This document shows positions 27,909-36,199 of a stretch of DNA of 64,000 nucleotides, piece after piece. The translations under genes and the position numbers were made by a program. Each line of letters opens with the position of its first letter. Position 1 is the stretch's first letter. The notes under the pieces are model-generated. The model ran no database searches. It was not told where the DNA came from and saw nothing but the letters and a program-made list of their open reading frames with translations. This DNA is from an uncultured beta proteobacterium (GTDB lineage: Bacteria; Pseudomonadota; Gammaproteobacteria; Burkholderiales; SG8-41). The stretch covers positions 65,680 through 129,679 of the forward strand of contig CAISYC010000048.1 of NCBI GenBank assembly GCA_903889565.1, in the 5' to 3' direction.

Positions 27909-30110
27909 TCAGACGTACTTGGCGTTCTTCAGCGGCTCTGCGCGCACCGGCTTGCCGGTCGCCGCAAAAATCGCGTTCATCACCGCCGGCCGCACCACGC
28001 AAATGGTCGGTTCGCCGATGCCGCCCCAGAAATCGAAGGTCGGCACGATCACCGTTTCGATCTTCGGCATTTGCGCCAGCCGCATGACGGGATAAGCATG
28101 GAAGTTATCCTGCTTGATGCGGCCGTTTTCGACCGTCAGTTCCTCGAACATCAGCGCACTCAGGCCCATGACTGCACCGCCCTCGATCTGCGCCGCGATC
28201 TGGTGCGGATTGACCGCATGACCGGGGTTGACGCCGAGCACCATGCGGTGGACTTTCACCTCGCCCGTCGGGCTCACCGAGACTTCGGCGGTCGCCGCCG
28301 AATAGCTGCCGTAGCCCATGAACTGCGCGATGCCGCGGAACACGCCCGGCGGCAGCGGTTTGCCCCAGTCGCCCTTTTCGGCAACCGCATTGAGCACGCC
28401 CAGATGCTTGGGGAACTTGGCCATCATGCCGCGGCGGAACTCGAGCGAATCAACCCCCGCGGCGCGCGCCACCTCTTCGATGAAGCACTCCATGTAGAGG
28501 CCGTTCTGGTTGGTGTTGACACCGCGCCAGGCGCCGACCGGCACATGCGTGTTGCGCATCGCGTATTCGATGCGCAGATTGGGCACGCTGTAACCGAGTT
28601 GCGCGTCGCCGGGTTTGTAATCCCAGCCCTGCAACTGGCGGTCGTCCTTGTAGCCGTCGGGAATCGCCGAGGGATTGACCCAGGCGTTGATCGACTGCCC
28701 CGACACGCGCACATGCAGGCCAACGAGCTTGTTGTCGGCATCGAGACCGGCGGTGAGTTTGCACTGCGAGATCGGCCGGTAGAAATCGTGCGTCATGTCC
28801 TCTTCGCGGCTCCAGATCATCTTCACCGGAATGCCGGGGAACTGCTTGGCGATATCGACTGCCTGGCGCACGTAATCCTGCGGACCGCCGCGACGCCCGA
28901 AGCCGCCGCCCAGCACATGCTTGTAGACCTCGCACTTGTCGAGCGGCAGACCGGATTGCTCCGACAGCGCCGCCAGCGAAGCCTCGGCGTTCTGCGTTGC
29001 CACCCACACCTCGGCCTTGTCGGCGGTGATGCGCGCGGTGCAGTTCATCGGCTCCATCGTGATGTGCGGCACGAACGGCGTGGTGTAGACCGCCTCGACT
29101 TTTTTCGCCGCGCCCTCGATCGCCTTGGGCGCATCGCCCTCGTTGCGGAAGGCAAACACGTTGGTGGTTGCGGTAAGGCCTTCTTTCAAACGCTCGGCGA
29201 TGGTCGCGCTCGATTGGCTTGCATTGGGGCCCTCGTCCCACACCATTTTCAGCGCTTCAAGGCCCTTCTTCGCATGCCACCAGGTGTCGGCGACCACCGC
29301 GACGGTGTAGTCGTTGACGCGCACCGCGCGCTTGATGCCGGGCATCTTCGCGATCGAGCTCTCGTCGAAACTGACGAGTTTGCCGCCGAACACCGGGCAG
29401 GCCTTGATTGCCGCATTCAACATGCCCGGCAGCTTGAGGTCGATGGCGTAGACCAGCGAACCATCGAGACGCGTCGGCGTGCCGATGCGCTTGATCGGCT
29501 GGCCGGCCACCGTCCAGGTGCGCGGGTCCTTGAGTTTGATGCTCTTCGCATCCGGCGGCGTCAGCTTCGCCGCCGCGGCGGCGACCTTGCCGTAGGTGGT
29601 CGAGCGCTTGGAAGCCGCATGCGTAATCACGCCGTCGGCCACCGTCAGTTCGCCGACCGGCACTTTCCATTCATCGGCCGCCGCCTGCAACAGCATCAGG
29701 CGCGCGATGGCGCCGCCACGGCGCACGTAATCTTCCGAAGTACGGATGCCGCGGCTGCCGCCGGTGCCCATCTCGCCCCACACGCGCTTGCGCGCGAGGT
29801 TATTGCCCGGCGTGACGAATTCGGTGCGCACGTTTTTCCAGCCGCACTCGAGCTCTTCCGCCACCAGCTGGGCAAGGCCGGTTTCGGTGCCCTGGCCCAT
29901 TTCCGAACGCGCGATGCGGATCACGCAGGTGTTGTCGGGATTGATCACCACCCATGCATTGACTTCGGCGCCCGGCGCCGCGGCCTTGGTCGCCGCGTTG
30001 GCGAAGGGCAGATTAAAACCGACGGCGAGTCCGCCGCCGGCGGCCGCGGTGCTGATGATGAATTTACGGCGCGAGGCGTTGGCCGGCGCTGCTTGTTTGC
30101 GATTTTTCAT
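27909..30110 (-). CDS. Molybdopterin-binding subunit of a xanthine-oxidase-family hydroxylase (IorB-like), Tat-exported
   Basis: 733 residues. The N-terminus has a twin-arginine signal (SRRKFIISTAAAGGGLAVGF). The body matches the IorB/aldehyde oxidoreductase large subunit: IARSEMGQGTETGLAQLVAEE, GEMGTGGSRGIRTS, VLGGGFGRRGGPQDYVRQAV, VPVGAWRGVNTNQNG and the C-terminal GGIGEPTICVVRPAVMNAIF with the active-site Glu. GGAGGA precedes the ATG. It pairs with the small [2Fe-2S] subunit upstream; no FAD subunit is present, as in isoquinoline 1-oxidoreductase, so electrons probably go to a cytochrome. Substrate unknown. Confidence 0.92.
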   Translation of the reverse strand: MKNRKQAAPANASRRKFIISTAAAGGGLAVGFNLPFANAATKAAAPGAEVNAWVVINPDNTCVIRIARSEMGQGTETGLAQLVAEELECGWKNVRTEFVTPGNNLARKRVWGEMGTGGSRGIRTSEDYVRRGGAIARLMLLQAAADEWKVPVGELTVADGVITHAASKRSTTYGKVAAAAAKLTPPDAKSIKLKDPRTWTVAGQPIKRIGTPTRLDGSLVYAIDLKLPGMLNAAIKACPVFGGKLVSFDESSIAKMPGIKRAVRVNDYTVAVVADTWWHAKKGLEALKMVWDEGPNASQSSATIAERLKEGLTATTNVFAFRNEGDAPKAIEGAAKKVEAVYTTPFVPHITMEPMNCTARITADKAEVWVATQNAEASLAALSEQSGLPLDKCEVYKHVLGGGFGRRGGPQDYVRQAVDIAKQFPGIPVKMIWSREEDMTHDFYRPISQCKLTAGLDADNKLVGLHVRVSGQSINAWVNPSAIPDGYKDDRQLQGWDYKPGDAQLGYSVPNLRIEYAMRNTHVPVGAWRGVNTNQNGLYMECFIEEVARAAGVDSLEFRRGMMAKFPKHLGVLNAVAEKGDWGKPLPPGVFRGIAQFMGYGSYSAATAEVSVSPTGEVKVHRMVLGVNPGHAVNPHQIAAQIEGGAVMGLSALMFEELTVENGRIKQDNFHAYPVMRLAQMPKIETVIVPTFDFWGGIGEPTICVVRPAVMNAIFAATGKPVRAEPLKNAKYV

Positions 30111-30127
30111 GTTGTATCCTCCCCGGC

Positions 30128-30592
30128 CTAGGCTTTGGCTTTGGCCATATCGGCCGCCATGTGCACGGCGGCACGAATGCGCTGGTAGGTACCGCAGCGG
30201 CAGATGTTGGTCATCGCTTCGTCGATGTCCTTGTCGCTGGGGTTCGGATTCTTCTTCAGCAGCGCGGCGGCGGCCATCAACTGACCGGACTGGCAGTAAC
30301 CGCATTGCGGCACGTCCACTTCGAGCCACGCCTTCTGCACCGGATGCGAGCTGTTGCGCGAGAGGCCTTCGATGGTGACGATTTTGTCGGTCGGCTTGAC
30401 CGTCGATACTGGCACCGAGCAGGAACGCCGGACTTCGCCGTTGATGTGCACGGAACAAGCGCCGCACTGGGCAACGCCGCAACCGTATTTGGTGCCGGTC
30501 AGGCCGACCTGCTCGCGAATCGCCCACAACAGCGGCGTATCGGCCTCGACGTTGACGTCACGCGTTCTGCCGTTGATATTGAGTTTTGCCAT
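30128..30592 (-). CDS. [2Fe-2S] subunit of the xanthine-oxidase-family hydroxylase (IorA-like)
   Basis: 154 residues. The plant-type cluster cysteines are in YGCGVAQCGACSVHI and RRSCSVPV; the second, helical cluster has CGYCQSGQLM and NICRCGTYQRIR. This two-cluster layout is that of the small subunit of molybdenum hydroxylases such as IorA. AGGAGG precedes the ATG. The large subunit follows 17 bases downstream. It has no signal peptide, so it would be co-exported with the Tat-bearing partner. Confidence 0.94.
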   Translation of the reverse strand: MAKLNINGRTRDVNVEADTPLLWAIREQVGLTGTKYGCGVAQCGACSVHINGEVRRSCSVPVSTVKPTDKIVTIEGLSRNSSHPVQKAWLEVDVPQCGYCQSGQLMAAAALLKKNPNPSDKDIDEAMTNICRCGTYQRIRAAVHMAADMAKAKA

Positions 30593-30777
30593 GAAGACCT
30601 CCTGAATTCCGCCTGGGGCGGGCATTATTTGCATTATTTGTTTAGATGCCGCTCACGCAACATGGGCTACACCGTCCGGCCGCCACTGTGCGGAATCCGA
30701 CCGTGTACCGCAGAGAATCATAGCGCATCCGCTGCCGCGTGTGCGGCCGCCGGAAAACCCGCTATTCCGCTCTTCCG

Positions 30778-32184
30778 CTATGCCGCCAGCACGGCGGCGA
30801 GGTCGGCGACGTCACCGAGGGCCCCAAGATTCTCGATCATGGCCCGCGCCTGTTCCACCCGCGCCGCATCGAGCACCAGCCCCGCGCACTCGCGGAATTT
30901 GCCGACCACCTCGGCGTCGCTGAGCGGCCGCTCGCCGGCGCCGCGGAAATACTCGACCCGCGTCGAAAGCGTGCGGCCGTCGCGCAGACGGATTTCCATG
31001 GTCGCAGGGGCTGCCAACGCGTTGACCTTGCCGCGCAGCGCCTCACGGCTCAATTCCGGCGGCACCACGGTTTTCACGCGCGGCATCAGCGCGCGCACCG
31101 CCGGATCCTGCACCTTTTCGTCGGTGAACTGGGCGAGCCCCATCTTGCGGTCGATGATGGCGCGCGCCACGCAATACGGAATGCTGGTGCGCCCCTGCAA
31201 GCCGGTCTGCGGATTGACGTGAAACACGGTTTCCGGAATCAGGTAATGCACGCCGCAACTGATTTCGACGATGTCCTCGGGTTTGAGATCGTGCGCGTTG
31301 GCGAGCTCGATCGCGCAATCGATCGGCCGCTGCAGCGGAAAACCGCAGGGATAAAGCTTCAGCAGCAGATTGGGGCCGAGCAGCGCAAAATGGCGGCCAA
31401 GCCCGGCCACTGCCGCATCGAGTTTGGCAGTGCCGACGCCGTAGAGATTGCAGAATCCCATGCGCGCTTCGAGGATCGCCGGATCGGCGGTGAAACCGCG
31501 CTGTGCGAGCAGCGCAGCGGTGACGCCGTTGCGTGCCGCCACGCCCGAATGGAATGCCTGCATCATGGCGCCGAAATTCTGCCGCGAGCCGGCCGCCAGC
31601 GAGGTCGCGATGCCGAGCGCCATGCGCACGCGCTCTTCATCCAGCCCGAGCAGGCGGCAGGCCGCGGCGGTAGCGCCCATGGTGCCGACGGTCGCCGTCG
31701 CATGCCAGCCGCGTTCGTAATGATCGGGCGCAATTGCCGGCCCCAGCGCCGCCTCGATTTCGAAACCGACGATGTAGGCTTCGAGCATCGCCTGCCCGGA
31801 GAGATGACGCGATTCGCCGAGCGCCAGCAACACCGGCAGCAATGTCGCCGTCGCATGGCCCGGCATGATCAAACAGGTGTCTTCGTAGAGCAGCGCCGAC
31901 GACAGCATGCCGTTGGCGAGCGCGGCGTCGGGCGCCGAGGTGCGAAGCCCGGTGCCGACCACCGTTGCCTGCGGCGCGCCGCCGCAATCGCGGATGAAAT
32001 CGAGCAGCATTGCGCTCGAGGCAAAACGCGCGCCGGCGACCGCGCAACCGATGCAGTCAAGCAGCGCGATGCGCGCGCGCCGCAATGCCTCCGCAGGTAT
32101 TTCGTGTGCCGCCAGCGTCGTTACAAACCGCGCCACCGTTTCGGTCGCGCCTGCCGGCGCCACGCTGATCTCCCCCATTGCCAT
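30778..32184 (-). CDS. MmgE/PrpD family protein
   Basis: 468 residues matching the 2-methylcitrate dehydratase/cis-aconitate decarboxylase fold: ARIALLDCIGCAVAGA near the start, ANGMLSSALLYEDTC, GWHATATVGTMGATAAACRLLGL, NLLLKLYPCGFPLQRPID and a C-terminal MEIRLRDGRTLSTRVE. The family covers PrpD, iminodisuccinate epimerase and cis-aconitate decarboxylase, and the substrate cannot be told. No prpB or prpC is near, so propionate catabolism is not supported. ATG 32178 is an alternative start. Confidence 0.88.
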   Translation of the reverse strand: MAMGEISVAPAGATETVARFVTTLAAHEIPAEALRRARIALLDCIGCAVAGARFASSAMLLDFIRDCGGAPQATVVGTGLRTSAPDAALANGMLSSALLYEDTCLIMPGHATATLLPVLLALGESRHLSGQAMLEAYIVGFEIEAALGPAIAPDHYERGWHATATVGTMGATAAACRLLGLDEERVRMALGIATSLAAGSRQNFGAMMQAFHSGVAARNGVTAALLAQRGFTADPAILEARMGFCNLYGVGTAKLDAAVAGLGRHFALLGPNLLLKLYPCGFPLQRPIDCAIELANAHDLKPEDIVEISCGVHYLIPETVFHVNPQTGLQGRTSIPYCVARAIIDRKMGLAQFTDEKVQDPAVRALMPRVKTVVPPELSREALRGKVNALAAPATMEIRLRDGRTLSTRVEYFRGAGERPLSDAEVVGKFRECAGLVLDAARVEQARAMIENLGALGDVADLAAVLAA

Positions 32185-32376
32185 CCCCGCATCGATTGTT
32201 CGCGGATAAACCGCCAGCCGCGCACGCCGCGGTGAACATCACCCGCGCGCCGACGGCGAAGCATAGCCTATCCGGCCGGAAGCCGGATTCGGGCGAACAA
32301 CAACGCGGCGCGCCGCAGGTTGCCGGCGAAGGGGCGACGGATGAACTGGCGTCCACCCGTCGCAATCCACGCGCGA

Positions 32377-32583
32377 TTACGCTTCGGGGCTGCTTTGCTT
32401 CTTTTTCTTTTCGTTGCGCCACACCATGAACAGGAAGCCGCCGCTCAAGCCGAAAAAAATCACGGCAAATATGATGATGGCGCCCCAGTTCATGGTTTCC
32501 GGAATCGGCGCATCGTGAACCTCGGCCGCAGCCGCCACAAAGCACCACAAGAAAGGCAATGCACCTGCGATCATTTTTGACAC
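32377..32583 (-). CDS. Small single-pass membrane protein, unknown
   Basis: 68 residues if begun at GTG 32583, which has AGGAG eight bases upstream; ATG 32574 is the alternative. An N-terminal signal-like segment (GALPFLWCFVAAAAEV) is followed by a transmembrane helix (WGAIIIFAVIFFGLSGGFLF) and a short basic tail ending KKKKQSSPEA. No family recognised. It sits alone between the PrpD-like gene and fumarylacetoacetase on the same strand. Confidence 0.6.
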   Translation of the reverse strand: MSKMIAGALPFLWCFVAAAAEVHDAPIPETMNWGAIIIFAVIFFGLSGGFLFMVWRNEKKKKQSSPEA

Positions 32584-32752
32584 AGCAAATTCTCCTCTAC
32601 GGCTTGGCGTCGACCACAAGTCGAAACGAATGATGGAACCTTCAGCGCCGCGATGGGAATGCAGTTCGACGGCTCGACGTGACGCATGATGGCCCCTAAT
32701 GCTTACGGATGCCTTACGTGTCAACCTGCATTGCGCAAACGTTTGATCTGGC

Positions 32753-34075
32753 TCATGCCGCCGCCACAATCGTGCCGCGGCACTCGCCGAATCCGATCGC
32801 GACGCACCCGTCGCGGCGCGCATGCGCGCGCAGCAGCAATTCGTCGCCATCTTCGAGAAACGCACGCCGCTCACCCGAAACCAGCGTCAACGGCTGCATG
32901 CCCTCGGAACTCAGCTCGGCGAAACTGCCGTAGCCGCTGCGATCAGGACCGGAAATGGTGCCGCTGCCGAACAGATCGCCCGCCGCCAGATTGCAGCCGC
33001 CGCAAGTGTGATGCGCGACCATTTGCGCCACCGTCCAGTACAGGTGGCGCGTGTTGGACAGCGCGAGTCTCTGCGGCGACAGCTTTTTTTCGCGCAGTCC
33101 CGGCGTCATGATCAGCGCTTCGAGCTCGATGTCGAATGCACCGCTGCGTTGATCCGCCTCATCGAACAGATAGTCGAGCGGCGCCGGATCGCCGGCCGGA
33201 CGCGGCGGCTGCGCGATGCGAAACGGCGCCAGCGCTTCGGCAGTGATGATCCAACCTGACACGGTGGTGGTGAAATTCTTCGCCAGAAACGGACCCAGCG
33301 GCTGCGACTCCCAGCGCTGCACGTCGCGCGCCGACCAGTCGTTGAGCAGGCACAGGCCGGCGACCCGTTCGCCGGCGCGCGCGATCGGCACCGGCTCGCC
33401 AAGCGCGTTGCCCGGCCCGATCCAGACACCGAGTTCCAATTCAAAATCGAGTTTCACCGACGGCCCGAAACTCGGCGTCGTATCCGTGCCGAGCAGCCGC
33501 TGCCCGTGCGGACGCCGCACCGGCGCGCCCGACACCAGCACGCTGGAAGCGCGGCTGTGATACGCCACCGGCACGTATTTGTAGTTGGGTGTGAGCGGCG
33601 GATCCTTCTTCTGGCGCTTGCCGGCATTTTCGGCGTGGTAGATGCCGGCAAAAAAATCGGTGTAAGCGCCGATTGCCGCCGGCAGATGGAGCGTGCAGTC
33701 GGCGGCATCATGCAGAATCTTGTTTGCCAGCGCTTCGAGCTTCGCGCGTTCCGCACCTGCGGCGTCGAGCAATGCCGAGACGCGACGGCGCAAGGCGCGC
33801 CGCGGCGTGCTGCCGAGTGCGAGTAGCGGATTAAGCGTCGCACCCGCTGCGGCCTGCGCGGCCCGCTCGGCCTCGCCGCTGAACAAGCCCGCATCGAGCG
33901 CTGCCTTCAAGTCGAAAATTGAATTGCCGATCGCGATGCCGCCGCGCGGTGTGCCGCCGGCTGGACTGAAAATGCCCAGCGGCAGATTCTGAATCGGAAA
34001 TTCGCCGTGCCCCTGCGCGGAGGCGACCCAGCTCGTGCGTGCGGGATCATGCGTTTCGTCGATCGCGTTGTTCAT
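32753..34075 (-). CDS. Fumarylacetoacetase
   Basis: 440 residues, the full length of the FahA type with its N-terminal SH3-like domain (FPIQNLPLGIFSPAG). The C-terminal hydrolase domain has DFFAGIYHAENAGK, KYVPVAYHSRASSV, VKLDFELELGVWIG with the metal-binding acidic residues, LLNDWSARDVQRWE and GSGTISGPD. It would cut fumarylacetoacetate into fumarate and acetoacetate at the end of tyrosine/homogentisate breakdown. hmgA and maiA are not in the window. Its ATG overlaps the stop of the upstream MBL hydrolase (ATGA). Confidence 0.93.
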   Translation of the reverse strand: MNNAIDETHDPARTSWVASAQGHGEFPIQNLPLGIFSPAGGTPRGGIAIGNSIFDLKAALDAGLFSGEAERAAQAAAGATLNPLLALGSTPRRALRRRVSALLDAAGAERAKLEALANKILHDAADCTLHLPAAIGAYTDFFAGIYHAENAGKRQKKDPPLTPNYKYVPVAYHSRASSVLVSGAPVRRPHGQRLLGTDTTPSFGPSVKLDFELELGVWIGPGNALGEPVPIARAGERVAGLCLLNDWSARDVQRWESQPLGPFLAKNFTTTVSGWIITAEALAPFRIAQPPRPAGDPAPLDYLFDEADQRSGAFDIELEALIMTPGLREKKLSPQRLALSNTRHLYWTVAQMVAHHTCGGCNLAAGDLFGSGTISGPDRSGYGSFAELSSEGMQPLTLVSGERRAFLEDGDELLLRAHARRDGCVAIGFGECRGTIVAAA

Positions 34076-35061
34076 GCCGACTCCTTTTTTGGGCCGCGGC
34101 GCGGCGTGCCGCGCGCCTTGCGGATACGCGCCATGCGCGCGTGCATTTCCATCACATTGGCCTTGCGCGTGTCGCTGCTGAATTCGCGGTAAAGCGTGGC
34201 GACATTGACAATCACGCGCTCGCCGTCGATCCAGTCGCGAAATTCGCTCATCACGATGTCCTGCGCCGCCGCTTCGTCGCTCATGCCGGCGTCGTAACGT
34301 TTGCGCGCCTCGGCGGTGAGGTATTCGAAATACTGTTTGACCGCGCGCACGCCCGCCTTGCCGGTGACCGGGCCGTGTCCGGGCACGATGGTCTCGACGT
34401 CCCAGCCGAGGATGCGCTCACAGGCGGCGATCCAGTTCGAGATCGGCCCGTCCCAGGAAATCGGATGCCCGCCGATGAACAGAATGTCACCGGTGAACAC
34501 CGTGCGCTCGGCGGGCACATGCACCAGCACATCACCGCGAGTGTGCGCCGGGCCGACCATGGTCAGCCGCACTTCTTTCGCGCCGACGCGCAAGGTCATC
34601 GCATCGTCGAAAACCTCGGTCGGCGGCGTGTAAACAAGTCCCGAAAAATCGAACACGCCGTCGTAGAGTTCAAACCACGCCGCGCCGCCCTCGCCGTAGT
34701 TGCGCCAGTTTTTCATCATGGCGACACGCTCCTCCGGGCGGCGCTGCGCCATCTCCTCGGCGCAGGCGCGGCTGGCGATCATGCGTGCGCCGGCCAGCAA
34801 CTGGTTGCCGTAGGTGTGGTCGCCGTTGGCATGCGTATTGACCAGCGTGCCGATGTTTGCCGCCGCGGGCACCGCCGTGCGATAACCGCCGAGCATTTCG
34901 CGCGTGTGCGTGAGGTCCATCAGGGTATCGACCAGCAGCGTTTCGCCGCCGTCGGCAACCAGACCCGAATTGCTGTATCCCCAGCCGCCGTCCGGTTGCA
35001 GCCATGCATAACAACCGTTGCCCAGATCATGCAAGCCCCTGCGATAGTGCCGTTCCGCCAC
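34072..35061 (-). CDS. MBL-fold metallo-hydrolase
   Basis: About 329 residues from GTG 35061, chosen because GGAG lies upstream and the conserved part begins at RHYRRGLHDLGNGCYAWLQP. The metal motif reads NTHANGDHTYGN, so the usual HxHxDH has Asn in place of the second His; the other ligands look intact: GPAHTRGDV, TGDILFIGG and VPGHGPV. The family hydrolyses esters, lactones or thioesters. Translational overlap with fumarylacetoacetase suggests a shared catabolic pathway. The frame stays open upstream to 35256 but without recognisable protein. Confidence 0.82.
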   Translation of the reverse strand: MAERHYRRGLHDLGNGCYAWLQPDGGWGYSNSGLVADGGETLLVDTLMDLTHTREMLGGYRTAVPAAANIGTLVNTHANGDHTYGNQLLAGARMIASRACAEEMAQRRPEERVAMMKNWRNYGEGGAAWFELYDGVFDFSGLVYTPPTEVFDDAMTLRVGAKEVRLTMVGPAHTRGDVLVHVPAERTVFTGDILFIGGHPISWDGPISNWIAACERILGWDVETIVPGHGPVTGKAGVRAVKQYFEYLTAEARKRYDAGMSDEAAAQDIVMSEFRDWIDGERVIVNVATLYREFSSDTRKANVMEMHARMARIRKARGTPRRGPKKESA

Positions 35062-35285
35062 GCGCCGCTCCGCCAACCGGTTAAAAGGCTGGCAGCATAG
35101 CGCATTCGCGCATTTGCGCATTTGCGCCGGCGCGCCCGGCGTCGCGACGCGCGCACTTTGACGCCGATCAATCCAGCGGCGGCGCGACACCGGATCGGGC
35201 AGCGTATTGCGTTCGTCGCGGTTGTTCTTAATAATCACAACGTCATCCGGATCCAAAGCAACGTTATGAACTCTTTCCGCGCGCC

Positions 35286-35879
35286 ATGACCGGCAAACAC
35301 CTGCTCGTGGTATTGCTCGCCCTTTTCATCGCCAGCGGCGTGTATTGGAACTACCGTTCCAGCCAGGCCGCGAACGAAGCGCGGCTGCTCGAGGAAAAAG
35401 CGCGCGCGGCAAAAATGGAAGCGGAAATCGAGCGACTCAAAAATGAAGTAAATGCGCGCGACGACGTCGCCCGCGCGCGCATGCTCGAACAGCAGCAGGA
35501 CGCGACGGCGGCACAGCAGGCGCGCGAACTCGAACACAACCGCGCGCTGGCGGAACAGGTGACGGGCCGCAACGCGGCCGAGCAGGCACGCTTCGAACGC
35601 CAGCAGGAACTGGAACGCCAGCGCCTCGAAGCACAACGCCGCGCCGAAGACGCGCAGGCGCGCCGCCAGGCGCTGGACAGCGAGGCCGACGCCAAACGCC
35701 GCGCCGCGCAGGATGCGCAGGCGGTGCAGGCGCTCGAAAACGAACGGCTCAATGCGCGGCGACTACAGGAGCAGGACGCCCTGCGCCAGCAACAACAGGC
35801 GCAACAGGACGCGCAACGCCGCCTGCAACAACAGCAGATCGACGACCAGCGGCGGCGCGCGCAGCAGGGTGGCTTTTAA
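35286..35879 (+). CDS. Membrane-anchored coiled-coil protein, unknown
   Basis: 197 residues. A single N-terminal transmembrane helix (HLLVVLLALFIASGVYW) is followed by an almost uninterrupted coiled coil very rich in Gln, Glu, Arg and Ala (for example LEEKARAAKMEAEIERLKNE), ending QQGGF. The topology suggests an envelope-spanning rod facing the periplasm. No family recognised; composition alone cannot assign TolA- or LapA-like function. It stands alone, 224 bases from the divergent MBL gene. Confidence 0.75.
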   Translation: MTGKHLLVVLLALFIASGVYWNYRSSQAANEARLLEEKARAAKMEAEIERLKNEVNARDDVARARMLEQQQDATAAQQARELEHNRALAEQVTGRNAAEQARFERQQELERQRLEAQRRAEDAQARRQALDSEADAKRRAAQDAQAVQALENERLNARRLQEQDALRQQQQAQQDAQRRLQQQQIDDQRRRAQQGGF

Positions 35880-35920
35880 AAATTACCGAATTCATTACAT
35901 GCCGTAACCAAATTCAACGT

Positions 35921-36046
35921 TGCGCCCTCATCCCCACCCTTCTCCTCGGGGAAGAAACGCTTTTCTGCCCTCTTGAGGGATTGAGGGCAAGGGCGCATCA
36001 TTTTCTTTCCTCTCCCTTGGGGAGAAGGATTGAGGATGAGGGCGCA
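35921..36046. repeat. Compound palindromic repeat block
   Basis: This fills most of the 320-base gap after the coiled-coil gene. Outer arms TGCGCCCTCATCC (35921-35933) and GGATGAGGGCGCA (36034-36046) are exact reverse complements. Inside lie further members of the same motif family: CTCCTCGGGGAAG, CCCTCTTGAGGG and CTCTCCCTTGGGGAGAAGG. The remainder of the gap shows no gene. The block could fold into a long branched hairpin in RNA. Confidence 0.8.
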
Positions 36047-36199
36047 CTGTTATCCGACACGTAGTGCTCAATACCCGCCCGGCGGGCGGTCGAGAAAGCG
36101 CGGTCCGCAGTGAACGCGCATTGGCGCGGCACCGCCGCTGCGCCTACAATGCAACGCGACGCCCGCGACGACGGGCGCAATCACCGGAGGAGCCTCGAG

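Noticed and set aside
28071-30131. 686-codon plus-strand open frame opposite the molybdenum hydroxylase
   Set aside because: Antisense shadow of a gene with clear family motifs.
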